The notes beneath the pieces are model-generated. The model was not told where the DNA came from and did not search any database. It was given only the letters and a program-made list of their open reading frames with translations. From Polytrichum commune (taxonomy: Eukaryota > Streptophyta > Polytrichopsida > Polytrichales > Polytrichaceae), in assembly GCA_950295325.1 (NCBI GenBank), contig OX485803.1, forward strand, positions 52,405,554 to 52,469,553: a stretch of 64,000 bases of DNA, in the 5' to 3' direction. Both the position numbers and the translations under genes were made by a program. The stretch's first letter is position 1. Every line of letters begins with the position of its first letter. Shown one piece after another: positions 51,771 to 64,000 of the stretch.

Positions 51771-52599
51771 GTCTACATTACTCATGTTTTTTGTTTCCAC
51801 ATTTCACACATGCTTTGTCGTTCTCATTGTATGTAGTAGTAGTACTAGTCATAATGTTTGGTGATATGGTTTTTGGTTTCTGGATGCAGATAATGACATG
51901 ATCCATGATCCATGATCCATGACAGTATTTGTTCACTGTATTGGGAACATCTGCCAGTGTAAACACTTGGTTGAATTGACAAGCAACAATAACTCTGGCA
52001 TTAGTTTAATATGTGTCTAAGAATCTTGCTTGCTGAAAGCCAGAATAATATGTGTTAATCCAACATTCAGACAGTTTATAAAATGTTATTGTAACATAGT
52101 TATGTGTGTAAATTAGCTCCAACCTGTGGTACATTTGATCAATTTGAGTTCATCCCAGATCCGAGTCAAAGTTGACGCCATATTCAAGTTTTCGCCTTGA
52201 CTCTTGTTGCTTACTGACCACATAAGTGCTAATTTCAGTAAGATATTTTAGACTTCATGGCACACATGGCTACCAAAGGCCTAAACCTTGTCATAGGGAT
52301 AAATTATTTTCACCAACACTTGACATTATGTGATAACGGGTGAAAACTGTGACTATAAAGTGCTCATGGTATAATAATAATGATAATAATAATAATATAC
52401 AGGAGCTTTACCATTTTTTAATATACTGTTACAATCCCACACAAGAGGTCAATTAGAGAATACACCCACCTATTTATTTGCAAAGATTTGTAATATCATC
52501 AGGACCTGAACTTCGAAGCTGTGATGGAAGTTGTCAAAAGGGAATCTTGATTAAAGGCAGCCTCCCAAATAATACAATCAACTACTTGCAAATAGTACT
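51771..52599. other. No gene recognised
   Basis: Right flank of the MULE-like copy 1. It contains a (TAA)n tract at 52371-52398. Nothing coding is seen. Confidence 0.5.
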
Positions 52600-52932
52600 A
52601 CACTAAACATGATATTTGGTGTCATTTGGAATTCAATGTCACACTATGGTAACTTTTCGGATGACACTTTTCTTATGAATAAGTGAACAATTATTGTCAT
52701 GGATGATGGATGAGTTCATGCATTGACTGAAACCCTACCTTCTCTTGTCAACAACTTGTGATGAAATGTTGTCATGGATGGTTGAAAATTGCATGAAAAT
52801 TTTACTCAGTAAGTGACAGTAATGGCAACACTGTAAATCTAGAATTCCCCAAATTCTTTTACGAGGAATGACAAAACAAATAATGTGGGGTTAACATCTA
52901 GTGTTGGTGACACTAAATATCATATTTAGTGT
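52600..52932. mobile_element. Harbinger-associated MITE with palindromic termini, copy 2
   Basis: 333 bp with left end ACACTAAACATGATATTTGG and inverted right end ACACTAAATATGATATTTAG, both continuing TGTCA. The right terminus alone is a near-perfect 21-bp palindrome. It has no frame and no clear target duplication. Confidence 0.7.
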
Positions 52933-54659
52933 GGACCTGTTTCATGGGTCAGGTGATGGAAATGGTGAAGAGCAGGCTTGTTTACTTTTATGAAACTCTA
53001 GGTGTGAATATTGCTCAGGCAACTCAGAATCACCGAGTGGGAATAAGAAGCACATCCGATAACAACATTCATAAAGTTTTATGTGGATTGCAAAAACTCC
53101 ATAGAGATGGAACTGCAAATCATTTCTGAGAGCATGAGGAGTATGAGAAATAGTGTGGGTAATTGTATGTGTGACTTACCCCCTTTCAGCCTTATAATGT
53201 GGTCACAGCAACATGTACGAAAATCATGTGCAACCCTAGTTACATTTGTCATGCCACTATGATATACCATACCCACCTTGTTTTAGCTTGGAAGTCTTTC
53301 AAGTTTCAAATGCACACTATTTTCAACGTAATATAAGTATTGTACCTTACAAAGTGGGCCTTTGGTTTTAAATAGTGTGGATTGCTATCTAGTGTACACA
53401 CATAATATCCTCCCAGTGTTTTTTTTTTTTTTTTGTATGGGAATAAGCTTAGTAGTGTGGATTACGATATTTATCATAGTCCGTGGAGTTGAAATGGGTG
53501 AACCTACGAATTTTATACACATGGAACTTTGGGTAGTTTACCACCTAGGAGAACACGTTGTAAAGTGAAATAACCTAAGGAATGGAGACTCACATCATTG
53601 AGCAGTCTTCTACCAATACACCTTTTTTTTAATAAATTCATTTATTATTGGTTTTTGATTGTATGAGCATCTGCATGTTGGCTACATAATGCATGTTGAA
53701 GAATTCCATTTGACTTTTTTTGTTTTATCCAAATTCAAAGTTGGCAATAGGATGCAATTTTTCCCTATAAATTGGAGTTAGGTCACAAGGGAGAAGTTAT
53801 CGTGGTTGAATTGTTGGCGAAAATAATAGGTTTTGTGTACATGATATTGATGCGGAGTTGGCACTAACCCGCCAAACCACATTGCTTCATTGCCTTTTTT
53901 CACCCTCTTTTTCCCCAAGTTTTGTACTAAAGGAAAAAACTTACCTTACCCTCTTTGGTGCAATTTCGCCTCATGAAGCCCAAAAACAAAAAATCCACTG
54001 ACGCCTATCCATTTTTTTGAGAATTTGCTCCTTTAACTGTGGAACCAATACACTACTGAAATCTAGTGGATTTAATGTCATGTTTGTTTGTCAACTTTAT
54101 GACATTCTTATTAGTTACCACTGAGAGAACGTGTTATATTTGTGACTTTATTATGCTCAATAAGTTGACATTAACGAAGTCAAAACGCATTAGTGGTATG
54201 AGACAAATTTGAGAGACGGAGCATGTCTGACAGGTGATCACTGGCAGGAACCGAGGTTGAATCTGCAACTGCCAGGACACTTAAATTTATGTTTGGGAGT
54301 AAAGGTTTAGATCTAGACTCAACTGGTTGATCTCAATGCAATCATTTTGTATTCATTAGATATTCATTGAAGGTTTCAACTTTTAGTCTGGAATTTAGCG
54401 GTTCCGATCATTTGAATCATGCAGGTCATCAGCTCCAGCCTTTGTCACTTGCCCAATAAGTTAAGCTGAAAAGATTTCAAGTCCACTCCAAATGAATCGA
54501 CGTGCTCCAGTTTCAACCATAGCCAGAGTTTTGGTAACATTCCCAGAGTCTTCCCATGTCAACAATGTAGACCCAGCAATAGTCCAGGAAGTTTCACAAG
54601 AATCAACATACTTCTCCACCACCAGTTTCTTTGCAGTAAATAAGTATTTGGCGTTTGAT
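52933..54659. other. No gene recognised
   Basis: AT-rich sequence with a poly-T run at about 53419-53434. A minus-strand frame at 54461-54736 (CETSWTIAGSTLLTWEDSGN) has a protein-like composition but no family I recognise; it overlaps the start of the duplicated blocks. Confidence 0.4.
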
Positions 54660-56090
54660 TTGCTTTGAATCTCCAAGGTGCATATTCTCACAAAAGGTTC
54701 CACAAGGATTTGGACTTGGAGGCGTGTTTTCCTCAAGAAAAATGGGTCACATCGCCTCCTGAAAACGACAAACTTAATTCATAAGAGGAATGTGTGCCAC
54801 AGAGAAAGACATTTTCCCGCTTCATTTTCCCTCAGAGGCAAAATAAGTTCCACTCCAACAAATCAACGTCAGCTAAGGTATGCGGTTGTTACTTGGTTCG
54901 TTTTTAATGTTCTCCAACTTCTACCCATTAGATTTACGCAATAAAACCTTATGTTGCATTAGCAAATCTGCGATGAAGCATCAGCAAAATAATCAGATTG
55001 AAAACCAGATCTCCCTGATTTAGTTATGGTTTTTGAAAGTGCATGTTGGTTGATTCCTTAGTTGAATATATAGGTCCTCCCAATTGTGTGCCCTATTGAG
55101 TGTGGAGTATTCGATCAATTTGAAGACGTAGTGCAATCTCTTTTAAGCATGTGTCTTTATGGTGGTTGTTCTTTGATCCTCACCTGATCACACACCAATC
55201 AAATATAGTTGTCTGATTAAGAAAAGTAACCAATTAACACCCGCATACCTTATTTAGAATGTTAGATTTGAGGAATTTGGAAATCCTTCTGCGGGAAACA
55301 GAAACACATTTCCTTTTGAGATAAACTTAGTGTCACAGAGGAGAAACAGGTGCCATTGCTGCTTGCTTCACAGGAATCTGTACAAATGCTGCTCTTGTGT
55401 TGAGAATTGAGTTTCATTTGGTAACGAGCCTCAAGTACCAAGTTTTTGGATTTTATTTTATAATGCGGCATCTGAGAGCTACATGTGTACTGAAAAAGTG
55501 ATTGGGAGGCTGCCGCTGTAGGAGAGAGCTGCCGTGAAGGTGCATATGAACAATGATAGTGCATGATCATATGTTACCTATGCATTTGGAGGCCCAACAA
55601 ACTCCACACTCATAAAGATTCAGTGACAAAAAGAAATCTACTAATTTTGTCAGGCTTTCACACCCATTAATTGCAACCACCCACCTGACAGCCAGGACTT
55701 TTGCTTCTCGAAACACTGGTTGGGAAAATATACTTCACTCGTCTTGCAGTGTGAGCCCTATCTAGGTTGCTTCATGACATCTCCATATTCCAGCTCCATG
55801 TATCACAAGCAGGGTTTGGAGTGGTTTCTTTTTAGGGAAAGGGCTCACATTTCCTTCCTAAAACAGCAATTCAAAAAATGCATACGACAAATCTGTGTCA
55901 GAGGAAGAAATCTTTCATTTTCATTTTATTTTCCCCTCACAGAAAAAGTCATAAGTTGTACTTGAACAAAACAAACGCATAATGTTCAATGTTAGATGCG
56001 CAGATTTTGGAACGAAATTCCACTAGAAACAAAATACATTTCCTGTGAGGTGCTATGGCTGCTAATTGCTTCACAGGAATCTGCACAGAC
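54660..56090. repeat. Pair of diverged duplicated blocks
   Basis: 54700-54850 and 55810-55965 align in the same direction (GG..TGG..T, CTCA..TTTCCT.CCTAAAA.., GTGTCAGAGGAAGAAA.., TTTTCCC.TC). The stretches at 55350-55400 and 56045-56100 share GCTTCACAGGAATCTG.ACA. A third relative is at 39180-39560. An R1 copy at 54870-55200 lies between the blocks. It may be an old gene or transposon duplication; the function is unknown. Confidence 0.4.
54870..55200 (-). repeat. Repeat R1, long form, inverted
   Basis: Its reverse complement matches 11030-11345 throughout: GAGGATCAAAGA, ACATGC.TAAAAGA, AACATGCACTT..., CCATAACTAAATCA, AGATTTGCTAATGCAACA. Confidence 0.65.
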
Positions 56091-57226
56091 ATAGCCCTCC
56101 TTGTGTGTGTAATGAAATCCGATAATTTTGTCTCTGTTCCCTGTGAGTTTGCTCAGGAAGTCCTGGAGAAGATGAGTAGGTAATTCTTGCCAGGGCCCAC
56201 ATTTTCAACTGATCATTGGAGTTTTTGAAGCATACCTTTTTCCATATTTGATCCCAGCTGTCTGCCATTCAAGTGAATTCCAATTCTAACTCCGATTTCC
56301 TCAACCTCCAAGTTGCAAATGCCCTTGCATGATGTGCAGGGCACGCATAGAGAGATCTCACTGGCGATCATCTAGGCAGCTGGCTGCGGTACACTTTACC
56401 ACCCGACAAGGAGGACTAAATCCAGGAATGCACGAGATTCATCAAAGATTCTTGAAGTGGACTTTTGAGTCCAAGGAGTCAAAAGTTTTTCAGCCTGCAA
56501 CAGTCAAGGTCCACGTAGTACTCGCTAAGCAAGCACTTACACTGTGCTAATGAACTGATTAACTTAGCACGAGATTACGGATGAAAATGATCTAACTTAC
56601 TTCATATCCATTGAGAAAGACATGCCAAGAAGATCACTTGTCATGATTTGGCACAGACATTATGAGACTCCTACCCAGTCATGTTTTGAACTAGTCCAAT
56701 AGGGTTTTGAAATCCATAGATTACTCACTAAACAAGCATTTACGATGTGCTAATGAATTGATTAGCATGAGATTTGACTCAAAGGCTTTGTGTTCAACCT
56801 ATAAGATTCCGGTAATGTCGACCGATGAACTAGGGTTTAATACAGCTGATGGTAGGGTGACACTGAACACATTACTGGACGTAGTAGTCAAACCATGACA
56901 TCATGTGTCATCAATTATAGGGAAGAATATGCCTCCTCATATCCTATGAGAAACCAACACATCAGCAAAAGCACTTGGCTTTGACTGTGACTATGAAACT
57001 TCAACCCTGTCATGTCTTCAGCTAGTTCAGTAGGGTTTGACTCCACAAATCTAGCAATTAGACGCAATTGTATTACCTCAGTTTTGATGTAAGGATGTTG
57101 ATCGTGTGGGTCCACATGCTGCATTGCCGGGCCTTCGCTGCTAACTTAAGCATGGGTTAGGATTGTCAACACTGGACATGGCAAGGTGTGGGTAGTGATC
57201 ATCAGCATGAGAAGCATTGCTGAAAG
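56091..57226. other. No gene recognised
   Basis: Short frames only, for example 56329-56550 plus and 56071-56268 minus. No domain or repeat ends are seen. Confidence 0.5.
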
Positions 57227-57464
57227 CAGTGTCTGGGGAGACCTTTGGGCATAATCGGTTGAAATTGTACTGTTCCCAAGTCCAACCAGTTATGTGTTGT
57301 GATCTTTCGGTTTTTCTTTATTACGTCGAGGTAGGAGTCTCATAATGGTACTTTATGCCTCCAAAATGATGGGTAGGTTTCCTGAAGTCTTGAACTTCCA
57401 ACAGGTTATTTCTCAAACTCAACCAGGTCATCTGTAACTAGCAGTCGGTTCTCCTCATTCATTG
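57227..57464 (+). mobile_element. hAT-like MITE with perfect 8-bp target duplication
   Basis: The best preserved copy: 238 bp, left end CAGTGTCTGGGGAGA, right end TCTCCTCATTCATTG, flanked on both sides by GCTGAAAG (57219-57226 and 57465-57472). Termini are imperfect inverted repeats (CAGTGTCTGGGGAG against CAATGAATGAGGAG). It is non-autonomous. Confidence 0.85.
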
Positions 57465-57472
57465 GCTGAAAG

Positions 57473-57819
57473 TAGTGGCCCTCTTATAATTTTACTCCAA
57501 TCCTCCGAGGCTCCACCATGGAAGTAAAGAAGTACTTGAGGAGCTCTTTGGATTTGTTCATGACTCCACTGTCACATTATGTAAGGTTACGGGGGTCTAA
57601 CATGTTAATGGTTTTCTAAGTTACCACCATGGCTTCTCCTGGGACCATAACATTGTTAAGCTCCTTATAGTGCCACCCGTAGATGAGGAATCAAAAGATA
57701 ATACAATACTTATAATAGACCAATTCCTTACGCATTAAGTTAAGGTGAATCAAGCTAATCCTAGTTTTGTTTGTTTGTTTTGTACTCTAATATGGCTGTT
57801 TGCCTAGGTTATCCATTCA
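57473..57819. other. No gene recognised
   Basis: Nothing beyond a short (TTTG)n-like tract near 57766. Confidence 0.5.
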
Positions 57820-58160
57820 GGCAAAAGAGTTGAACATACTTGGGTCTTAACAATGTAACGATGTTGAACATGCAATCAGGATGAGATGATGAGCGAATCC
57901 AAATCACAATCATAGCCATTCTCCTTGTACTTTTCAGAACTCACATGGATATCTTATTCATTGTCAAATTGAATATAATTTTTCTAACTGAGATGGTCAT
58001 ATAAGTCTCCTCAATTGCGTTGACTGTCTAGTGTTGAACCTAGAATAGTCAACAAATTGTGAGCACGTGCCATGTACTCCAATTCATCTTCAATACGTTT
58101 CTTTTTGGGCATGTGTTCTCGAATCCAAACTTACACCACAACACTCGAATAACTGATGTC
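57820..58160 (-). repeat. Repeat R1, inverted full-length-like copy
   Basis: The reverse complement shows the R1 order: GTGTAAGTTTGGATTCGAGA, then a diverged core, GAGTACATGGCACGTGCTCA, and tail words near 57900 (TTTGGATTCGCTCATCATCT). Confidence 0.5.
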
Positions 58161-60299
58161 CAATTTTATTAAAAAAATTGAATTAGGCAGGCATGCTCGC
58201 CTTCTTGAGTGTCATCATAAACTACATTACATTTGTTACAACTATTTGAACATAACCAGTTGCTCATCTAAGCATAGCATACTTCCAACTGAACTCCCTT
58301 GCCAATCATCTGGAAAAACAACAAATGTGACGGGCCAAACCACTTTTGAAAGAGAGATTTGACATCTGCTGGAAATTAATGTGGCCCACACTGATACGAC
58401 TATCAAGCGCAGTTGTCAGTGACTCCTGTACGGCAGATCAGACTAAGTTAGTTCAATTTAGCAACTTCACAGCTGCTCAAACAGTGTGGGTTCATATTTT
58501 GAGGCACATGTGCACTCTTTTTTGAAACCAGTCAACTCCTCTATTAGAAAAGCAAGCAGTGACTTAAGAACAGACATAAGTTATTGCAGAGACGTTTTGC
58601 GTATCCATGAAGCCCGGGCTAGCAAGCAGGGTGGGATTGCTCACCATAACTTATTCCGTATGTAACTTCTTTTGCATGTGCTTTAAATACTACTGTACAC
58701 TCGCTCAGATCTAACTTATTTTGACTTTGGCCCGAGCGTAGGAGTTAAGTTTCAGCATTTTGCAGGGTTCGATCGATCGGCAACCTCCATCTTCCATGTA
58801 CTAGCTAGGTGCCTATAGATGCCCTTCACTTTAACATCACATGTTTGTTGAAAGAGTCGACGTTTTCAGTGAATGCGTGATGAATCATGTTCATTTTGCA
58901 GCTAAGCTTAGAGGTAAGTGCTTCCAGTGGAAGCGAGTCTTGTGGAATGGAGTCAGGCCACCAGATATCTGACATTCCGGCTTTCGCTGATACTAGCTGG
59001 AGACAGTACAATAATTGGGCGTACGCAGAGGAATCTAAGGAATGGGGCGGCCCTATTGCGGGCACTTCCAACTCCACAGACAATTTTGACTGTTGGATCA
59101 GGGTTTGGGAGATTTTTGAGCTCAACCAGCTAAAAATCTGCCCCTTCACAATTTCTACCGGTTTTTTTTGGATTTGATCGGTTGTAAACTTGTTGCCATT
59201 AATTTGGACCGGTCAATATCTTATATTTTTTTTCAAGTGCCGGTTAATTTCCTCTTCATTGTAATGATAACCGGCCAAAAACTTGGGCATTGATAAGTAA
59301 GCCGGTACCTAATGTAGCAAAATTATATCTACAAACAATATACACCATTCAACAACGTCCAAAGAACATATCAACATACAACAATAATATGTAATGATAT
59401 CAACGTCCAACAACAATGATCAACAATTTATCCATAGTAGGACTTGAACCTAAAATAACCCATCAACCAGTTGATGGCCATGGATTTACTCTTCTATCAT
59501 ACCTAGGTCTTAAAACCTCGTATTAGATTTGAGGCCACAGCGTGATAAAAGAGTAAACTAACATACCATACTATATACAAAAGTGAAATTCATCAATTGT
59601 TAGAGTCAAAATCAGCAGTATCATCTTCACCTTCAAGAGGAAAACGCCATGAAAGGTATCTCTATGGATGTGAAAACAAGCATCTAAACTTTGTAGAGTT
59701 CCTCCACAAAGCTATGGCTTCCATTAGAATGTTATCAAGATCATCACAAAGATCTTCCATAGACACAATCGTAATACATTCTAAACGCTAGCCGTCAACA
59801 ATGAAATGCAATAATGAAGCAAAAGCTTCGCTTGTCTGCCATTCACCAAATCACTACAAGCCTACAACGAACACTTAACCTAAACCCTAGAACCAGATGA
59901 TATCCGGCCCTAGATGAATCAAATCGGATGAAATTTGCCTATTTCATAATTCATCCGGGCGAAAATCCTCCTCCTCAAAATGGTTGCCGGTTGAAATCCG
60001 TTTTTTTTATAAAAAAAAAAAACCCTGGTTTCACATCCTCCACTTTCCCAATTCAACCGGACTTTTCAAAAAACCAACTCGGCCGCCATTACACTAAATA
60101 CCAGTTCTCCCCGGACATTGTGTTGGATTGAATTGGGAAGTGTCTCATCTAGTTGGCAATCACAAATCGCAAAGACTGTCATTGTTACTCTTTTGAATTG
60201 GACTTCAGCTGCAAAAGTTAAGGGAAGTTCTTGTGATGTTTTTGTTGACGTGATCATACTAGTCATCTCAACTGTGTTGAGATTTGGATTTAGAAAGGT
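58161..60299. other. No confident gene; CCGGTT-rich tract
   Basis: 59140-59310 and 59890-60115 are dotted with CCGGTT and ACCGG words like those in the hAT-like MITE and end with GTTCTCCCCGG near 60117. The span may be a large, degraded relative of that family. The open frames at 58826-59177 (both strands) have no recognised domain. Confidence 0.35.
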
Positions 60300-60420
60300 T
60301 ATTGATTTTTTTGAGCACATAGTGAGTCCAATCTCATCGTAACACATGTCCTTTTGATGTTCATTTAAAACTTCAAGCTTTGTCATATATCACAAAAGAT
60401 ACAGGTGTTCAATTAAGATG
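60300..60420 (-). repeat. Repeat R1 fragment, inverted
   Basis: The reverse complement shows GGACATGTGTTACGATGAGA, TTGGACTCACTATGTGCTCA and AAAAAA, matching the R1 core. Confidence 0.5.
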
Positions 60421-60599
60421 AGTAGGCACATAAGGCCCACATATCGTATATATTATTTACCACAATTGGAGACCCCAAGATTTTTTCCCCATTGGAATCT
60501 TTCTTGCCCTTTGACAATCCCATCATGGAATCTTACATCCTTGAATTTTTTCTAGAACTATGATTTCCTTCAAGATTTAGTGAGAGGTATTCTAATTTC

Positions 60600-60845
60600 A
60601 ACAATCACTTGTTCAAAATCACCACTTGCACACCCACTTGCACCATCTTCTAAAATATGTAGACTTTATTTGAGATTGTTTTTGTCAACACAAATTGCTT
60701 GGCTTTTGTAGATCAATATATTTTTGAAATGTTTATGATGTTTTTATCACAAAACTCAAAGTTAATTTTGTTGATTTTAATCACTTTCATTTAGACATGT
60801 GCAAGGATCAAGAGTTGTCCACTTTACCATGTTTGCACCCTATAG
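60600..60845 (+). repeat. Dispersed repeat R2, copy 2
   Basis: Aligns with 811-1075 in the same orientation (TCACTTGTTCAAAATCACC, AAAATATGTAGACTTT, AAGAGTTGTCCACTTTACC). Confidence 0.55.
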
Positions 60846-61119
60846 TCAAGAGTTTTTCATGCTTATGGAAGTGGCTAGTGAACTGGACGTAAAGACAATC
60901 GCTGAAAAATAATGGACCATGGTTAAAGAACAAGAACTAACCTATGGTGAAGGAGGCAAGAAAGGTATTAAAGGATCCCTTACTACAAAACCACTAACTG
61001 TCTGAACATAGATAGAGGTAGTGACATTTGAGTGATGGTACATAGAAATTATGTCATAAAGAAGAAACAAATCAAAATATATCAAGAAAGAACTCTCAAC
61101 AAGACAAAATATTCATAAT
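60846..61119. other. Left flank of MULE-like copy 2
   Basis: No coding signal or terminal repeat is recognised. Confidence 0.45.
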
Positions 61120-64000
61120 ATTAGCAAATGTGGATGGAAACTACTACCTAAGACACTTGGAGGTGGTGTTGCCCTCTTCTTTTGATGGTGACATATTATT
61201 TGTGTTGCCCCTTGTATCACTTGGAGTCCCAAGTGCATTCGGTTGGTCTATAGATGACATAGATAAGATGTGTGACAGGTACCTGTGGTGCATCACCAAG
61301 AAAACATCCAAAATGGTTTTGGAATGCCATTCCGATTCTCCACTTGTGCATGTCATCTCTAGTGTCCTAATGATTATTATGATTATATGCATTGCAATGT
61401 TGGTTTGTGTAACAATATCAAATGGATTGGATCCACTCCTATTTCATTTGTTGTTGGTAGTGTTGCACTTGATAGGTCTAATTTGCAGAGTAAGGTATGT
61501 CATTCCACACTTTTGTGCAATGCTTGCATAATATATGTTCACTCCACTTCCTCTAGGATGCCACAAGCATCTTGGCATGCTTGACCACCGTGTGTCCAAT
61601 GGTACATGTTGTGAATCATTGGACACAACTTACCATGCATTGCAAATGAAGTGATAAAAATACCAACAATAGAAAACTCTACTATAGTGATGTCATTGAG
61701 CAATTCTTGGTGGACTACTTCCTTAAATCTCCATAAATATAGAAGGCCATCATCTTGTTGAGTCGTTGTTGGAGGTGGTCAGGGGTACATTCACTACACT
61801 GGCCTCATCAAATTGTCAAAACTTTGTGGTTGGATCAGAGCGGTTTGTGCATAGTGGGATGGAGACGATGAACAATATTATGGCGCTGCAAGACCATTCC
61901 AATGTCAAGTTTGTGCATAGTAGTAGATCCCCAAGGTAGTCCTGGGACAAAGTGCATGTTTTCAAAACATTTGTTGACCTTTCATAGAGTGGTGTGGATC
62001 TTGTGAAGCATATGCATGTCAAAGAGGACATAGAGAGAATTTGTGGATAATGTTTGACCATGTCAAGCGTTTGAAGGACTGGACCACCTTAACATGCCAT
62101 GTGTATGATAGCAAGTAGTGTAAGGTGTTAACAATTGTTTGTTGTGACATGCAATCTGAAGATGGTCCATCTCAGACTATGTTATGGAAAAACTTAAATT
62201 TTGTCATGGCAAAAAATGGAGTGTCAAAGGTGAATTTCAAGGGCTTCATGACAAACATCGCTCACGCTAATTGGAAAACGATGAGGAAGATCTATAGAGA
62301 CGGTGACCCAAGTCTACCCATGGTCGGTCAAGAATGCACTTATCTTTTCCACTATTCCACCAACTTGGATAAGGTGACACAATAGTATATCAAACCATCA
62401 TTAGAGTTTCAATACAAGCGAATATGCAAGGATTATAAGGATGCAAAGACAATGGAAGACACAAAGACTAAATTTATCATATCATTCGGTCATGATGGTT
62501 ATCATTTGGAGTTGCTACACAAAAAGGGCATTTTTGGGCTTTGAGAGTGGTTGGGATTTTGGCATTACTGTTACAAATAATGGGGTGATCATATGCTTAT
62601 TGTAAGTTTTTTTTATTAATTTGCATTATTTACTTTATTTTGAATTTTCCATATTTTCATCTACATATATTTGATGTTCATCTCATTTCAAGCTCATTTG
62701 ATGTTCACATGATATGACAATAGATGAACACGTGGAAATACCAATTTGCTACCTTATAGAAACAATACACAACAAGTGGCTACAACAATTCACGAACAAT
62801 ATGACTTGGCTATACGAAGCTTCAATGAATGATATGATCCATGCATTCATGCAAATTGCAAATTAGATCATGGTTGAGAAGGGGTTAAATGGGTAAAGCC
62901 CCAGATTCAACATCCTTGAAACTTAAGACTGTTGCTAAGTGTGGAGACCCAAGGCTTTTGGCAAATGCCATGAAGTCTTACCCATGGGTAGAAGATGTGA
63001 ACACAAGGGATTGTGCCTTGGAGGGGTTTGAGTTGTTTGGCTCAACCAAACAGAATCATTTATCTCCCACTTGGTACAAATTGTGACTTGCATCAACCAG
63101 ACAAAGTGAATTAATCCATTTCATGCCATAGGAGCAACTCATCAACGCATAGAGGAGTCCTTGATTTTTGCAAACCATTGTGTAGTGCATACCACATCCG
63201 TGTTAGAGACGGAATGCCCTGCTTTCTAGTGGCACATTGCAAGATTGCCACCTAACTCTACCAAAAGATGTTGGATAATGCAAGCCAATACATGTACATT
63301 GTGCAATGCCAAAGTCAGAATCGGCAAGCATGGCACCCTTGCTCCAATCTACAAAGGATGAAGAAGAAAATTTGCTTCACCAACAATATGGAGTTTGAAT
63401 TTTGGTTTTGCCCTGATGACATCAAGCATTGTGTGAGTGGAAGCAAGCCTATACTACCCAACATGTGGCCAATGAAAATAGATGCAAAACTTTCTAGGAA
63501 AGAGATGTTGTACTTGAGGATGCCAAATTCTAGTTGCAGCAAAGGGAGGCACTTTCATCATGTCGGAGGCTTTCGGCCATCATGACGCTCCCCATTCCTC
63601 GGTTGCATTTTTGCATGCTTCTGAACCTTGATATCCAATGAACTTCCATGTTTTCAAAGACAATGCCTTGGAATGTAGTAGATCACAAAAACAAATGAGG
63701 GAGCACCAAACTCATGGATAGATATTGTGTAGTTGGAGTCACTGACATTCCATACCTAGAGTTTGGAGTGATCTTCAACATTATGTCCAAGATTGAGAAC
63801 ACCTACGATGTTACAATTGGTGATATCTCTCAGTGCTCGTATCCAGACTTTACCAAATTGTCCTCAGGAGCTTTGGGGAAAAAAGGGATATGGGTATAAT
63901 GCAAATATTTGTATTATGTGTTTAGATTTCTCTACAAAGTGAATTTTGAGAACAACAAACTCATCCATGCTCCAATGTTGACATACAATGTGGTCATGCG
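61120..64000 (+). pseudogene. MULE-like transposase with SWIM zinc finger, copy 2 (runs off the window)
   Basis: In order: PSSFDGDILFVLPLVSLGVP, YMHCNVGLCNNIKWIGSTPI, CHKHLGMLDHRVSNGTCCES, SGVDLVKHMHV, LTIVCCDMQSEDGPSQTMLW, GVSKVNFKGFMTNIAHANWK, MVGQECTYLFHYSTNLDKVT and YKRICKDYKDAKTMEDTKTK. A likely intron follows (donor GTAAGTTTTT near 62605). Then come NDMIHAFMQIAN, DPRLLANAMKSYPWVEDVNT, WFCPDDIKHCVSGSKPILPN and a C-terminal SWIM-like motif, ISQCSYPDFTKLSSGALGKK, near 63820-63900. In that SWIM motif one expected Cys reads Tyr and the expected His reads Tyr. Several stops and frame changes make it inactive; the right end is outside the window. Confidence 0.7.

Noticed and set aside
58826-59177. 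Overlapping 96- and 107-codon frames on opposite strands
   Set aside because: Neither has a recognised domain, exon neighbours or splice context.
59330-59560. Possible tRNA-derived SINE (GGTTCAAGTCC on the minus strand)
   Set aside because: The B box is good, but no convincing A box, tail or target duplication was found.

Overview
This is nuclear DNA of a land plant. Three host genes are well supported, all on the minus strand and clustered between 20.7 and 37 kb: (1) FAS2, the p60/WD40 subunit of chromatin assembly factor 1, complete in 12 exons (706 residues); (2) a large single exon of IFT140, a subunit of the intraflagellar transport A complex; (3) a complete class III secretory peroxidase in 4 exons (331 residues). 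IFT140 is kept only by lineages that build cilia. A class III peroxidase plus IFT140 therefore points to a land plant with swimming sperm (bryophyte, lycophyte, fern, cycad or Ginkgo), not a flowering plant or conifer. I cannot name the species.

The rest is repeat-rich, mostly AT-rich sequence. From 1 to 17 kb there are GC-rich blocks in opposite orientation (one holding an 85-bp tandem repeat), a (CAA)n tract, several small non-autonomous DNA elements and a decayed PIF/Harbinger transposase. At 17.8-19.4 kb there is a possible broken NADPH oxidoreductase. From 37 to 64 kb there are decayed DNA transposons. Two diverged copies of one MULE-like, SWIM-zinc-finger transposase lie at 46.7-51.8 kb and 61.1-64.0 kb. 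The first is split by a broken Ty1/copia LTR retrotransposon with an intact 5-bp target duplication.

Three small repeat families tie the window together. One is a hAT-like MITE with six copies, two of them flanked by perfect 8-bp duplications. The second is a Harbinger-associated MITE whose terminus is itself a palindrome and also occurs at the end of the Harbinger transposase reading frame. The third is an unclassified repeat (here R1) with about ten copies in both orientations, one inside a peroxidase intron.

The most notable host features are five copies of an RRITPTAI-like motif in the FAS2 tail, resembling the ASF1-binding B-domain motif of HIRA and CAF-1 p60; an IFT140 exon lacking any visible 5' half because a peroxidase locus lies immediately upstream; and a tandem array of peroxidase 3' ends. 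I found no CRISPR array, rRNA, convincing tRNA, or clearly new multi-gene system.
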